Assembly: GCF_001696455.1 (NCBI RefSeq)
Contig: NZ_MAUJ01000003.1
Span: 76,735 to 140,734, forward strand
Source: Pseudoalteromonas luteoviolacea
GTDB lineage: Bacteria; Pseudomonadota; Gammaproteobacteria; Enterobacterales; Alteromonadaceae
Direction: 5' to 3'
DNA length: 64,000 nucleotides
The position numbers were made by a program, and so were the translations under genes. The notes beneath the pieces were generated by a model. It ran no database searches, was not told the DNA's origin, and was given only the letters and a program-made list of their open reading frames with translations. Shown here piece after piece: positions 36,751-46,125 of the stretch. Each line of letters begins with the position of its first letter. The stretch's first letter is position 1.

Positions 36751-38094
36751 AAAAGGAGAAAGTGTTATCCTCGAGACAATGGGGAGGCTGATAGAAATAA
36801 AGCTTATTACAGCGATATTGCGATAACTTAAACCTAAAGCGGCGGCCTAATTTAGCGCAGTGTCAAAAGTTGTTGGCATAATTCCAATTGAATTAAGAGC
36901 TAGCTCATCCTGACGAGTTAAACAGCTCGCTCATGTCGTTAAGAAATTATTTATATAGAACAACAGGGTATCATAATTTTTTATATCGTTGTCGAGCCAA
37001 TTTTCTGTCGCGATTACTGGCCAAAACTCTCATGCAGTTGGTATAGACTGGGGGCTCAGTTATGGTAGGTCAGTTGGGCTTTTGAAATTAAGTAATAAAC
37101 GGGGACATGCAGTCTAAAAAGGCGACCGAGACGATCTTTAAAACCCCATCGACAGGTCGATGACAGTTTGGAGTCCGGTAAGTTATTTGGAAAATTCCCA
37201 GTGCATTGGCGTGATTTTAAGCAGTTTTACGCTTTTTAAGGCGAGTGACATAGGCAAACCCTACTTTGATAGAGGTTGAGAGGGCGGTAATTGGGACTCA
37301 GAGGTCGTGGTTAGCTGTCAGGAATTCTAGATCCGGAGGCTTGCTTCTTTTGAGTATCGGTAGAGCATGCTTTACCGATACTTCTTTACCAATCACATTC
37401 CCCCCTTTCCAATCAACTTTTGTTAGTTTCACTTACTCCTCTCAAACCGAAAAATCATTTTAGGTTCAAAGCGAGCCGCCTCTTCTTACCACCTAAAACC
37501 AAAGTTCTGTAGTAAGTTTTAAGAAGCATAGTTGCTGTCAAACACATCGGCATAAAGCTGGGTTATGCTTTGCTGCTTGAGTTGGTGGTTAAACTACTCA
37601 ATGGCTAATGAAGCAAAACTTTTACGCTAGTAAGGAGCGGAAATCCAGTAATAGATAAAGGCGTGAGGTTGTCTCTAGTCAGTGTGAAGGTAGTAGCCCA
37701 CACAGCCAATGAGCCCAAACTCATGATGAAATACCCCTTACCGAGTATGTGGCTTGCCACTGTTTTCTAACATGTAATTCTGCGCACTTTTAATGGTGTT
37801 TATCAGTAGGCAGTTCAGCGCTTGGCAAATGTCTTTGCTCATGCACTTTAGTATGATCGGGGCATGCTTAAGGTGAATGGGTGTCAGCTGAATCGTATTT
37901 GGTTGTGGAATTACATTTGTTTTGGCAGTTCGCTTTTTGACGTTGTGGTTGTTGAATTGTTTTAAAGGACTAGTCTGCGTAAATAAGAGTTTGATAGTGC
38001 CGCAAAGCGCCTAGCTTCTCACGAAGTTTTAGTTGAGAGTTAATGTAGTACTAGTGAGTAACTTTCTCTCCGTAGATCCAATCAATTACTTAGT
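36751..38094. other. non-coding accessory stretch, decayed
   Basis: No intact gene. The right part holds the minus-strand relic at 37519-38090. The left part (36751-37500) shows nothing recognisable; one 65-codon plus frame there lacks a ribosome site. Confidence 0.45.
37519..38090 (-). pseudogene. relic of an unknown gene with many stops
   Basis: Read leftwards, coherent protein-like sequence (Q-L-K-L-R-E-K-L-G-A-L-R-H-Y-Q-T-L-I-Y-A-D, then after a frameshift L-E-N-S-G-K-P-H-T-R, F-H-H-E-F-G-L-I-G-C-V-G-Y-Y, F-I-Y-Y-W-I-S-A-P-Y and F-N-H-Q-L-K-Q-Q) is cut by TAG codons at 37594-37596, 37627-37629 and 37675-37677, a TAA at 37738-37740 and two further TAGs upstream. Most stops sit where Gln or Trp would fit. 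It is a decayed gene, possibly of mobile origin. Family not recognised. Confidence 0.5.
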
Positions 38095-38324
38095 CTAAAT
38101 AACGAAATTACTACAGGCCCCAATATCACAGAATGGGGCAAGAATGAGTTGGTTGGTCATCCGTATTGCATAGTAGAACCAATGACACCGAATGGCGGTA
38201 ACCGTCTACTTGTAGCTCATAGCCAAGTGCTAGATGAAGTTTAAATCTATTCACCAGAGCTAGAAAACTAGGGGGAGCAAGCACACGCAGAGCTTGTCAT
38301 ATACGATGAAAATTTAAAATAACC
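38095..38324 (+). pseudogene. relic of a second unknown gene
   Basis: The frame beginning N-E-I-T-T-G-P-N-I-T-E-W-G-K-N-E-L, through V-E-P-M-T-P-N-G-G-N-R-L-L-V-A-H, to E-L-V-I-Y-D-E-N-L-K is coherent but broken by a TAA and a TAG. It lacks a start. It ends shortly before the diguanylate cyclase gene. Confidence 0.4.
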
Positions 38325-38412
38325 GGCCTAATATCCCTTGCACCCACTACCTCTTTGCAACCCTATGGGAAATTTCCTCTATACTGAAGAAATAGCGTTC
38401 GAGAGGTATCCT

Positions 38413-39516
38413 ATGATTAGATCGCTCCAAAACCTGCTGTACAGTGCCATTAACATTGGTTGTGACAGTGATGAAGCCAATATTCACAAAGTGCGGATCA
38501 CTAATACACTGGCATTTGTCGCGGCGGCCATCGCATGTATTAACATTGTGCTGTTCGGCATGCTTTCACATTCATTGATCACTGGCGTCATGAACACTGG
38601 GCTATTAGCTATTTGTTTAAGTGCAGTTTATTTACAACACCGTCGGCTTTATTACGTTGCTAGGATGGTTTTATTACTCAGTATCATCGGCTACATCTTT
38701 ATTCATGCCAATTGGGTCGTTGGAAAGAACCTTGGTGTACAAAGTACCTTTTTTACCCTCCTTCCACTGCCGTGGTTACTGCTGGAAGACCATCGAAAAA
38801 GAACCAAGATCGTACTGTCGTTTTTGTGCTGTAGTTGTTATTTTTACATTCAATACCATCAACCACTTACGCCTCTTATTACTTTTCAAAGTAACTACCA
38901 AAGCGTCTTGCAGGTCGGCTCTGAGTTACTGGCTATGTTGGTTTTGATTGTTTTAGCCATTACCTTTGATAATGACCGCAATAAATACGAAAACAGACTG
39001 AGACAGCTCGCGACAGAAGATCCTTTAACAGGCCTTGCCAATAGAACTAAATTGCTCGCCGAAGGTAATCGTGTATTGGCTTACGCCAAACGCCATCAAG
39101 AACCTTTGTGCATCGCTTTACTCGACATCGATCACTTTAAGAGTGTAAACGATAAATATGGTCACAGTCATGGTGATACATCTCTAAAGATTATTGCCAA
39201 ACTTTTAGCAAATAACTTACGAGAGAGTGATTTAGTGGCCCGTTATGGCGGCGAAGAGTTCGCGGTGATCTTACCAAGCGTCACGCTTAATCAAGCGACC
39301 AATGTATTAAATAAGCTCAGAGAGCAAATAGCACTAACTCCCATATGCTATGGGGGCGTATGTATTAATTGCAGTGCGAGTTTTGGCGTCACTCAACTCA
39401 ACAATCCAAAGCAACAACTCACAGAGCTATTCGATCAAGCAGATGAAGCATTGTATCTGGCTAAAAACCAAGGTCGTAATTGTGTTGCAGCGTTTAATGC
39501 TGCTATTCAAGCGTAA
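38413..39516 (+). CDS. membrane-bound diguanylate cyclase (GGDEF)
   Basis: 367 aa from the ATG at 38413, which has GAGAGG 6 nt upstream; the longer frame from a TTG is unlikely. Five or six membrane helices (about residues 35-195) form the sensor. The GGDEF domain (about 205-367) begins D-P-L-T-G-L-A-N-R and has the active site R-Y-G-G-E-E-F-A-V-I-L. It makes c-di-GMP from two GTP, favouring attachment and biofilm. The substrate residues N-R and the metal ligand D in L-L-D-I-D-H-F-K are present. No I-site R-x-x-D appears five residues before GGEEF (E-S-D-L-V-A-R), so feedback inhibition may be absent. It is monocistronic. Confidence 0.93.
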   Translation: MIRSLQNLLYSAINIGCDSDEANIHKVRITNTLAFVAAAIACINIVLFGMLSHSLITGVMNTGLLAICLSAVYLQHRRLYYVARMVLLLSIIGYIFIHANWVVGKNLGVQSTFFTLLPLPWLLLEDHRKRTKIVLSFLCCSCYFYIQYHQPLTPLITFQSNYQSVLQVGSELLAMLVLIVLAITFDNDRNKYENRLRQLATEDPLTGLANRTKLLAEGNRVLAYAKRHQEPLCIALLDIDHFKSVNDKYGHSHGDTSLKIIAKLLANNLRESDLVARYGGEEFAVILPSVTLNQATNVLNKLREQIALTPICYGGVCINCSASFGVTQLNNPKQQLTELFDQADEALYLAKNQGRNCVAAFNAAIQA

Positions 39517-39543
39517 CTGCTTTTTATACTAATTATGAAACAA

Positions 39544-39580
39544 GAGGCCAAGCGACATATCACTTGGCCGTTGCCTCTTT
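39544..39580. terminator. hairpin between convergent genes
   Basis: GGCCAAG (39546-39552) pairs with CTTGGCC (39563-39569), with outer GAGG/CCTC pairs and a TTT tail. It separates the cyclase gene and the leader-peptide gene. Confidence 0.55.
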
Positions 39581-39582
39581 AA

Positions 39583-39792
39583 TTAGCAGGCACAAGTGTG
39601 TATTTCACGCGTTCTTTCGATACACTCTGATTCATTTGTGTTGCAATAAAATGGACCGAAAGAGTGTTCACGGCAAAACATATTTTTTGTGTGTGGAGCC
39701 CAGCCGCCCGCTACTTCTGGAGTTGCTTCAGCTGGCACTGATTTAGAGATTGAAAGTGACTTGATTTTCTTTTTATTCAATTTTAATTGCAT
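39583..39792 (-). CDS. RiPP/bacteriocin-like precursor peptide
   Basis: 69 aa from the ATG at 39790-39792, with GGAA 8 nt upstream. The leader (residues 1-30) reads K-L-N-K-K-K-I-K-S-L-S and ends T-P-E-V-A-G-G, a double-glycine cleavage site for a peptidase-containing exporter. The core (31-69) begins W-A-P-H and holds five cysteines (C40, C50, C57, C67, C69). The leader resembles the GG-type natural-product precursors of Bacteroidetes and related peptides in marine gammaproteobacteria. It also resembles the leader at 9328-9486. No maturase or ABC exporter lies nearby, so processing in trans is needed if the idea is right. Confidence 0.62.
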   Translation of the reverse strand: MQLKLNKKKIKSLSISKSVPAEATPEVAGGWAPHTKNMFCREHSFGPFYCNTNESECIERTREIHTCAC

Positions 39793-39999
39793 GATCAATT
39801 CCTTGTTAAAATATTATTGCTTTTAAGTAAAGCAATTAAAAACTAACAAAAGAGCAATAATTGAACAAGTTATTTTTTAAATAATTTTACAAACCGAAAC
39901 ATTAATTTTACCACGCCATGTCAATACCAGAAGCAGATAACCTTCTCAAGTTTTAAAAATACTCCGTGCCCAAGCACCCTATGAAGTAATCGCTACATA

Positions 40000-40030
40000 G
40001 AGTTACCTAGGGTTTTGTACTAGGTAACTC
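40000..40030 (-). terminator. hairpin after metal-efflux operon
   Basis: GAGTTACCTAG (40000-40010) pairs perfectly with CTAGGTAACTC (40020-40030), loop 9 nt, 11 bp past the last stop. No U-run on the minus strand. Confidence 0.5.
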
Positions 40031-40040
40031 AGTTTATGAA

Positions 40041-40415
40041 TTAAAACGTGAAGCGCACGGTGACAGAGTGATGACTTGATTCTTTAACTTTGACAAGTAC
40101 TTTTGCACCATCTGGAATGGTGGTATTTGCAGTCAACTTGTTGTCGCCAGCAAAGTTAAACTCCGCATTCGTTTTTTTGCCATCCGCTAGCACAATAATG
40201 CTTCCTGTCACTTTTTCACTTGGGTAAGGTTTACCGTGATCACGAAGGTATAGACTGGTACCGGTTTCAGCACGTACAAGTTCAAAAACCATTTCGTGCT
40301 CCACTTTCACTACCCCGCCATGAAGGGGCTTTGTACTGCCATGCGCGTTCGTATTTGGGGTGAAAATAAGTGCACTGAGCGCAAGTAAAATAACTGTGAT
40401 AATTGAAGTTTTCAT
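40041..40415 (-). CDS. small periplasmic protein of metal-efflux operon
   Basis: 124 aa from an internal ATG at 40415; the longer frame is rejected because MKTSIITVILLALSALIFTP begins a clean signal peptide. The mature start H-G-S-T-K-P-L-H-G-G-V-V-K-V-E-H-E is His-rich near the N-terminus. A beta-rich part follows, ending S-S-H-H-S-V-T-V-R-F. It is the last gene, 80 bp after the RND pump gene. A metal-binding or chaperone role is inferred from the histidines and context. Confidence 0.68.
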   Translation of the reverse strand: MKTSIITVILLALSALIFTPNTNAHGSTKPLHGGVVKVEHEMVFELVRAETGTSLYLRDHGKPYPSEKVTGSIIVLADGKKTNAEFNFAGDNKLTANTTIPDGAKVLVKVKESSHHSVTVRFTF

Positions 40416-40494
40416 ATTTATAGTCTCTTTATATTTATAGTAAATGGCGCAGCAAACTTTGGATAAATTACCTAGGCGTTGCTGCACAAACCTG

Positions 40495-43400
40495 TTAAAT
40501 CAACTCTTTCGAATTGCTGCTGAGCCATAGTTCGGTCGGCTTTTTACCAAACTTCCAATAGAGTAATGGCGTCAATAAAATATCGAGCAAGGTGGAACTT
40601 ACTAGGCCCGAAAAAATGACAATGGCGACTGGGTGCAAAATTTCTTTACCAGGCTGATCGGCAGCCCAAAGCAACGGAATAAGCGCAAACGCTGTCACCA
40701 TGGATGTCATTAGGACGGGAGATAATCGCTCCTTTGCACCGCGAACAATGAGTGCTTGGTTAAAGGTCGCTCCTTCGAAACGGATTAAGTTAAGGTAGTG
40801 ACTTATTTTTAGAATGCCGTTACGTGCAGCAATCCCCGTTAAGGTGATAAATCCGACAACCGACGCGACAGAAAGCGATGTTGAGGTAACCCACATAGCG
40901 ACTACAGCACCCACCAGCGCCATAGGCAAACTGCACATAATAATCGCGGCAAATACGAGGGATTTATAACGCATGTACAACACCAGAAATATCAGTGCGA
41001 ATGACAAAATTGACAATGTTATTAGCAATCGCATGGCTTGCTCTTGCGCTAAAAACTGTCCCTCTATACTGACAAAGCTGCCTTGTGGTAATGAATGAGC
41101 AGCAACGATTTCCCGTATATCACGCAACAGCGCTTTAACATCGACATGCTCGCTATTGGCATAAAGCACGAGGCGACGACGGCCATTTTCTCTGAGAATT
41201 TGATTTGGCCCATCAAGCAGTGCGATATCTGCAATATAAGAAACGGGAATTGCCCCCGCGGGAGAGGCGATTAACGTATTGCCAAGTTCTTCGGGCGTGC
41301 GGTTTTCGTCATCAAGCCTCAACACCAACTCAAAACGTTTAATGCCATCGATCACATCCGTCACCCCTAGGCCCTCTGTTAGCATGTTTAGTTGGCGAAG
41401 TGCAGATCCTGGCGTCAGTCCAAATTTGGCGAGTTCAGCGTATTTTATCCGAATACTGAGCTGCGGTATTAACACCTGTTTCTCAATACTGATATCGACA
41501 AGACCAGGTACCGACGTGAGTTTATTGCGCAGTGCTTCAGCACTAATACGTAGGCCCTCTAAGTCTTCACCAAACAGTTTTATCGCCAGTTGCGCGCGGA
41601 CCCCTGACAACAAATGATCCAGACGGTGCGAAATTGGCTGACCAATGGCCACTTGACCTGGCAGCACAGAGAGCTTGTCGCGTATTTCAGCAAGTACTTC
41701 GTCTCGACTTCGCTGTGAAGGCACTAGATCAACATCGACTTCTGAAGAGTGAACCCCCTCTGCGTGTTCATCTAGCTCCGCTCGGCCAGTTCGCCGACCC
41801 ACTTGCGACACTTCAGGCACAGACAGCAATAACGACTCCGCCAAGTGCCCCATTTTGTTTGACTCAGCTAACGAAGTACCCGGCTCAAATATGATCCCCA
41901 GCACCAGCGAACCCTCATTAAATTTGGGTAAAAAAGCGCGAGGAAACTGCGAAATACTCGCCGCAGCCACAACCGCAACTAGCGCAGCTGTGGCAATAAG
42001 CGGCTTTGACTTAGGCAATGCCAACTCAAGCCAATTCCCCTGCCAACATTTAAGTTTGTTGACTAACCAGCTGTCACCTTGATGGATAATTTTTGCATTT
42101 GGCAGTAGGTAATAACAAAGTACAGGGGTGACTGTCATTGAGACCAGTAAAGAGCCTAAAATCGCAATGATATACGCCAGTCCAAGTGGAGAGAAAAGCC
42201 GTCCCTCAATACCCGGTAAGGCAAACAAAGGCAAAAATACCAACACAACAATTGCGGTTGCGTAAACGATGCCAGAGCGCACTTCTACGCTCGCGTGCCA
42301 AATCACATCAAACACTGGCTTGGGGACTTGCGATTGTGCGTTGAGCTTAAGGCGTCTCAAAATGTTTTCTACATCCACAACAGAGTCATCTACAAGCTCA
42401 CCAATAGCGATGGCCAAACCTCCTAGGGTCATCACATTGATACTTTGACCAAGCCACTGAAAGATAAGTACTGTCACCGCAAGCGAAAGCGGAATTGCAA
42501 ACAAGGAAATAACCGTCGTTTTCACAGACAGCAGAAAAAGAAACAATACAATTGTAACCATTATGGCACCATCGCGCAGAGCCTCGGTTACATTATCAAT
42601 TGACGACTTAATAAAGTCCGCTTGCCGAAACAAAACTTGTGGTTTTGCTAGTCCCTGTGGAAGCCCTAAACTTAGCTCTTCGAGGGCCATTTCTATTTGC
42701 TGGGTCAACTGAACCGTATCAGCACTGGGTTGTTTTTGAATATTAATAACGACCGCAGGTTGACCATTGAACCCGCCATCGCCCCGCTTTTCTGCCGCAG
42801 AGTAACGCACTGAAGCAATCTCAGATAACAATACTGGACGCTCGTTTTGCCAACCAACAGCGAGGTTTTGTAAATGGCGGATATTTAACGTTCGACCCTG
42901 ATGACGGATCAAGTACTCTTGATTGTTGAGGTCGATAAAGCCCCCACCAAAATTTGCTGCAAAATCGGCCAGTGCGCTTTGTAAATCTGCTAACTCAATA
43001 TCAAATTGACGCATGCGCTGTGTATCTGGCGCAACTCTTAACTGACGGACTTCCCCGCCTATAGGAATAACTTGGGATATACCCGGTATCGCAAGCAACC
43101 TTGGCCGAAGGACAAAATCTGCGTACTCGCGGGCCTCCATCGCATCCCCTTTTCCATCAGTATCAATAGGTAATGCAATCAACATCACCTCACCCATAAT
43201 AGAGGAGACAGGTCCCATCACAGATGTGACACCTATTGGAAGTTGCTCAGCAGCTAAATCTAAACGCTCTGAGACTAACTGGCGATTTCGATAAATATCC
43301 GTATCCCACTCAAACTCGATATAAACAATCGACAAACCAATACCGGACGTAGACCGAATACGCGTGACACCAGTCACACCATTGAGTAAGTTTTCTAGTG

Positions 43401-43602
43401 GAAAAGTAACAAGTTGCTCAACTTCCTCTGGCGCCATTCCACCCGCTTCCGTCAGCACAGTAACAACGGGTTTATTCAGGTTTGGAAATACATCAACTGG
43501 CAGTTTTTGCCCCTGTATCACACCATACACAATCATCACAAAGGCCAGAAGTAAGACAATCAAGCGATGTTTTAGACTCGATTTAACTAATACATTAAAC
43601 AT
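40495..43602 (-). CDS. CusA/CzcA-family heavy-metal efflux RND transporter
   Basis: 1035 aa, typical for RND pumps: 12 membrane helices with two large periplasmic loops. The start is [12 protein letters not shown]. The metal-type TM4 segment reads [16 protein letters not shown], with acidic residues for proton relay, which is characteristic of the heavy-metal (HME) branch. It exports periplasmic or cytosolic metal across the outer membrane through a TolC-like channel. The adaptor gene is 7 bp upstream. The substrate metal (Cu/Ag, Zn/Co/Cd) cannot be fixed by eye. No outer-membrane factor is in the operon. Confidence 0.93.
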   Translation of the reverse strand: MFNVLVKSSLKHRLIVLLLAFVMIVYGVIQGQKLPVDVFPNLNKPVVTVLTEAGGMAPEEVEQLVTFPLENLLNGVTGVTRIRSTSGIGLSIVYIEFEWDTDIYRNRQLVSERLDLAAEQLPIGVTSVMGPVSSIMGEVMLIALPIDTDGKGDAMEAREYADFVLRPRLLAIPGISQVIPIGGEVRQLRVAPDTQRMRQFDIELADLQSALADFAANFGGGFIDLNNQEYLIRHQGRTLNIRHLQNLAVGWQNERPVLLSEIASVRYSAAEKRGDGGFNGQPAVVINIQKQPSADTVQLTQQIEMALEELSLGLPQGLAKPQVLFRQADFIKSSIDNVTEALRDGAIMVTIVLFLFLLSVKTTVISLFAIPLSLAVTVLIFQWLGQSINVMTLGGLAIAIGELVDDSVVDVENILRRLKLNAQSQVPKPVFDVIWHASVEVRSGIVYATAIVVLVFLPLFALPGIEGRLFSPLGLAYIIAILGSLLVSMTVTPVLCYYLLPNAKIIHQGDSWLVNKLKCWQGNWLELALPKSKPLIATAALVAVVAAASISQFPRAFLPKFNEGSLVLGIIFEPGTSLAESNKMGHLAESLLLSVPEVSQVGRRTGRAELDEHAEGVHSSEVDVDLVPSQRSRDEVLAEIRDKLSVLPGQVAIGQPISHRLDHLLSGVRAQLAIKLFGEDLEGLRISAEALRNKLTSVPGLVDISIEKQVLIPQLSIRIKYAELAKFGLTPGSALRQLNMLTEGLGVTDVIDGIKRFELVLRLDDENRTPEELGNTLIASPAGAIPVSYIADIALLDGPNQILRENGRRRLVLYANSEHVDVKALLRDIREIVAAHSLPQGSFVSIEGQFLAQEQAMRLLITLSILSFALIFLVLYMRYKSLVFAAIIMCSLPMALVGAVVAMWVTSTSLSVASVVGFITLTGIAARNGILKISHYLNLIRFEGATFNQALIVRGAKERLSPVLMTSMVTAFALIPLLWAADQPGKEILHPVAIVIFSGLVSSTLLDILLTPLLYWKFGKKPTELWLSSNSKELI

Positions 43603-43609
43603 ACTTTGG

Positions 43610-44725
43610 CTATCTCACTTGATTCAATAAAGATGCACCTTCAATCACCACGCGATTGTCGGCCCCAAGCCCTTGGGTAATAAGTACAAAACCCGGTTGC
43701 AAGTGTTCATATTTGATCGGTTGAGGTAAAAAACGCTCAGCAGAGAGCTTAATCCAGACCTGAGGTAGATTGTTCTGGCTCAATACAACCGCACTTGCCG
43801 GTACGACAATGCCTTTCAGTGATTCATTGATTTGCACCTGCACGCTAAGATCTTGATTAATCAATATATCTGTTTTGTCGCTACTGTGTTGCAGCTCAAA
43901 GTTTAAATGGACTAAGCCATTTACAAGTTGCGGTGAATGGCCAACATAGCGCAATGACAAATCTGGTCGCGTCATCACTGCGGCGCTCTCCAACCGATTT
44001 GGCAAACTTGGGTCACTGGTGCTTGCTTCAATTAGCAGCTTATCGGCAGAGATGATCTCAAATAAACGCTCCCCAGCTTCTACCCACTGACCTCGAGACA
44101 CCATGTGATTAACCAATAAACCTGAAATTGGCGCAATTAGCACCTCTGGCTTCTCCAGCCCTTTTTGTAGCGCGGCAGCTTGCTGCCTAAAGCTTAGTAA
44201 CTCTGTTTCAAGCTGCTCTAACGCTTGTTTTGAAGCCAAATCTCCTAACTTTTTCAAACGAGAAACATCTCGGTGGGTTTGAGCGATTTGATTTCGAATC
44301 GCAATCAATTCACTGTTTTGGCTAGCAAGTTCGTAAGCAGTGTCCTGATAGCGAATTAGTCCTAGAATGTCCCCAGCATGCACTCGAGTGCCACTGGGGA
44401 GAATGCCAGCTTCTGGCGCATCGAGTCGACCATCACTGCTCGATTGGATCTTGGCATACCCATCAGGGTGAGGTTTAGCAATTGCATCTAAGCGAACATG
44501 CTTTTTTGCTGTGGTTTCGACTACAAACTGAGTTCGAATACCCAGTAGTGCCTGATGCTTCATTGGCATGCGCACAGAGCCATCAGCTTGTCGGCCCAAA
44601 TCACCAGATGCCTTATTCTGTTTTTGTTCAAGATGTTCACCATTTGGGCCATGCGCCCCCGGAGAAGCCAATATTGGCAGTGAACACATACTCAATGAGA
44701 GTGCAATAGTACGCAGTAACCTCAC
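43610..44725 (-). CDS. RND periplasmic adaptor (membrane fusion protein)
   Basis: 371 aa from a GTG at 44723-44725 with GGGGG upstream. It overlaps the preceding stop by four bases (GTGA), so translation is coupled. The signal peptide ends P-I-L-A. The mature N-terminus begins [12 protein letters not shown], the same motif as in the upstream 211-aa protein. The lipoyl/barrel-sandwich parts flank a helical hairpin (about 120-190). It links the CusA/CzcA-like pump to an outer-membrane channel. The Gly/His-rich N-terminus may bind metal. Confidence 0.9.
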   Translation of the reverse strand: MRLLRTIALSLSMCSLPILASPGAHGPNGEHLEQKQNKASGDLGRQADGSVRMPMKHQALLGIRTQFVVETTAKKHVRLDAIAKPHPDGYAKIQSSSDGRLDAPEAGILPSGTRVHAGDILGLIRYQDTAYELASQNSELIAIRNQIAQTHRDVSRLKKLGDLASKQALEQLETELLSFRQQAAALQKGLEKPEVLIAPISGLLVNHMVSRGQWVEAGERLFEIISADKLLIEASTSDPSLPNRLESAAVMTRPDLSLRYVGHSPQLVNGLVHLNFELQHSSDKTDILINQDLSVQVQINESLKGIVVPASAVVLSQNNLPQVWIKLSAERFLPQPIKYEHLQPGFVLITQGLGADNRVVIEGASLLNQVR

Positions 44726-45282
44726 GATTTACCCCCTTTTACTTGACGGCCTAATAGAAACCCGCCAGCAAACACAGCAAGGCCTACCACGAAAATATGC
44801 CACGGGAAATGTGCATGCTCCTCATTGTCGTGACTTAGACCCCGGACAAGCACGCTAGAATTATCAAGGGTTACAAACAGTAAGTCGCCACTCTCTTCAG
44901 TGGTGATGGTGAGTATGATTTCATGTATACCCGACTGCTGGAGTTTACCCAACAAGGCTTGTTCACTCAGGCTGTAAGCGCCCAATTGTTCTGAGAACTT
45001 TGCTTGTGCAACTTGACCATCAAGGTCTAGTTCAATCGAGGCATTCTTAACGGGTACATTTGTTTTGAAGTCATGGAGGTAAATCAGCACTTGATCATTG
45101 AGCAACTCGCCGACCAACTCATATGCCTCGGTGAACCCTTCAAACTTGGGATTAACCAATGCTTGAACTTTATTAGGGGTATCTAGGTGCTCACCATTAG
45201 GTCCATGGGCACCGGGTGAAGCCTGTATGCTGAATACGATAAATATTGATGAAAATATGATAAGTAGCTGACTACTTATCAT
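44722..45282 (-). CDS. periplasmic metal-efflux accessory protein with TM anchor
   Basis: About 186 aa; the start is uncertain, since in-frame ATGs exist further up to 45357 and no ribosome site decides. An N-terminal signal ends Q-A-S. It is followed by [11 protein letters not shown], which recurs at the mature start of the adaptor encoded next. The middle is a beta-sandwich-like domain (V-L-I-Y-L-H-D-F-K-T-N-V-P-V, S-I-E-L-D-L-D-G). A C-terminal membrane helix (H-I-F-V-V-G-L-A-V-F-A-G-G-F-L-L-G-R) has H-x-H before it. It overlaps the adaptor start. Probably helps load metal onto the pump. Confidence 0.7.
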   Translation of the reverse strand: MISSQLLIIFSSIFIVFSIQASPGAHGPNGEHLDTPNKVQALVNPKFEGFTEAYELVGELLNDQVLIYLHDFKTNVPVKNASIELDLDGQVAQAKFSEQLGAYSLSEQALLGKLQQSGIHEIILTITTEESGDLLFVTLDNSSVLVRGLSHDNEEHAHFPWHIFVVGLAVFAGGFLLGRQVKGGKS

Positions 45283-45386
45283 CGTCTGCATTTTTTGCAG
45301 CGAAAATAAATTTAATAACATAATAAATCCAAAAAACGACAATACGAGCCAGTGCAAAAGCGCTGACTAGGAACAGTGAATTTGGA

Positions 45387-45737
45387 TTAAGCTTTAGGGG
45401 GTGGCGTGCTATGTTTTAAAAAAGGAGGTGACCAATTCGCGCCCAAAGATATGATGGGGCCCATTGGCTTAATTTCAGGTGTTGACACAGGGGCGACTTC
45501 GACAACAGCTGTAATGCAGCATTCTAAGTCTTGATTGATATGTTTTACCGCTTCTTTTGAAAAAGACAGCGTATAGTCAGTTTCGTCATCATGGTCGTGA
45601 CTATGCGGTTGACCAATCTCATGCAGTAAACTGTGCTCATCACCTTGCGACCTATGCTCTCCTTCATGCGCAACCATTCCGAATACCTGAGTACTCAGAA
45701 TGCAAAGCATCATAAATATAAGAGTTAGTTTGCGCAT
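45387..45737 (-). CDS. His-rich exported protein, first gene of metal-efflux operon
   Basis: 116 aa. The signal peptide MRKLTLIFMMLCILSTQVFG is followed by a His/Asp-rich stretch (H-E-G-E-H-R, then H-S-H-D-H-D-D-E-T-D) suited to metal binding. It carries a C-C pair (L-E-C-C-I-T) and a Pro-rich tail. It is similar in style to small DUF2946/CopL-like proteins often found before RND metal pumps. It leads the leftward unit, 104 bp before the next stretch. A metal-responsive promoter is expected upstream, but no operator was identified. Confidence 0.7.
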   Translation of the reverse strand: MRKLTLIFMMLCILSTQVFGMVAHEGEHRSQGDEHSLLHEIGQPHSHDHDDETDYTLSFSKEAVKHINQDLECCITAVVEVAPVSTPEIKPMGPIISLGANWSPPFLKHSTPPPKA

Positions 45738-46125
45738 TAGACGATCTTAAAGTGTCAATTTGGTCTGATGCTACCACCGAAATAAAAGAACCTCAATTTT
45801 TAAATGTATCTAAATAATAATTCGTATTACCGCCGACGACTTTGATTTGTACTAGACCGACCTTGGGAGAAAACGTCGACCGTTTTTCGTTTTCAACTAC
45901 GCTCAACTTCTTTGAAAACTAATTGGATAGACATTTTGGGGTGAACAGGCATTTGAATTAATAGACGCTATTTCAATGAGCATCGTGTTTTTGATTCCAT
46001 ACGCAATTAAGGTCAATGAAAAACTGAAAAGGTAAATTTCTTAAAATTTTTGTCCACCAAATAGTGCTAATTTAACATTACCCGCGTATATTTCTTTGTT
46101 CTCTTTATTTTGTAGTTACAACGTG
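45738..46125. other. intergenic between divergent genes, no gene
   Basis: It should hold the promoters of the leftward metal-efflux operon and the rightward phytase-like gene. No operator repeat is clear. Confidence 0.45.

Noticed and set aside
37266..37463. 65-codon plus-strand frame in the decayed stretch
   Set aside because: No ribosome site, no family, low-quality composition.
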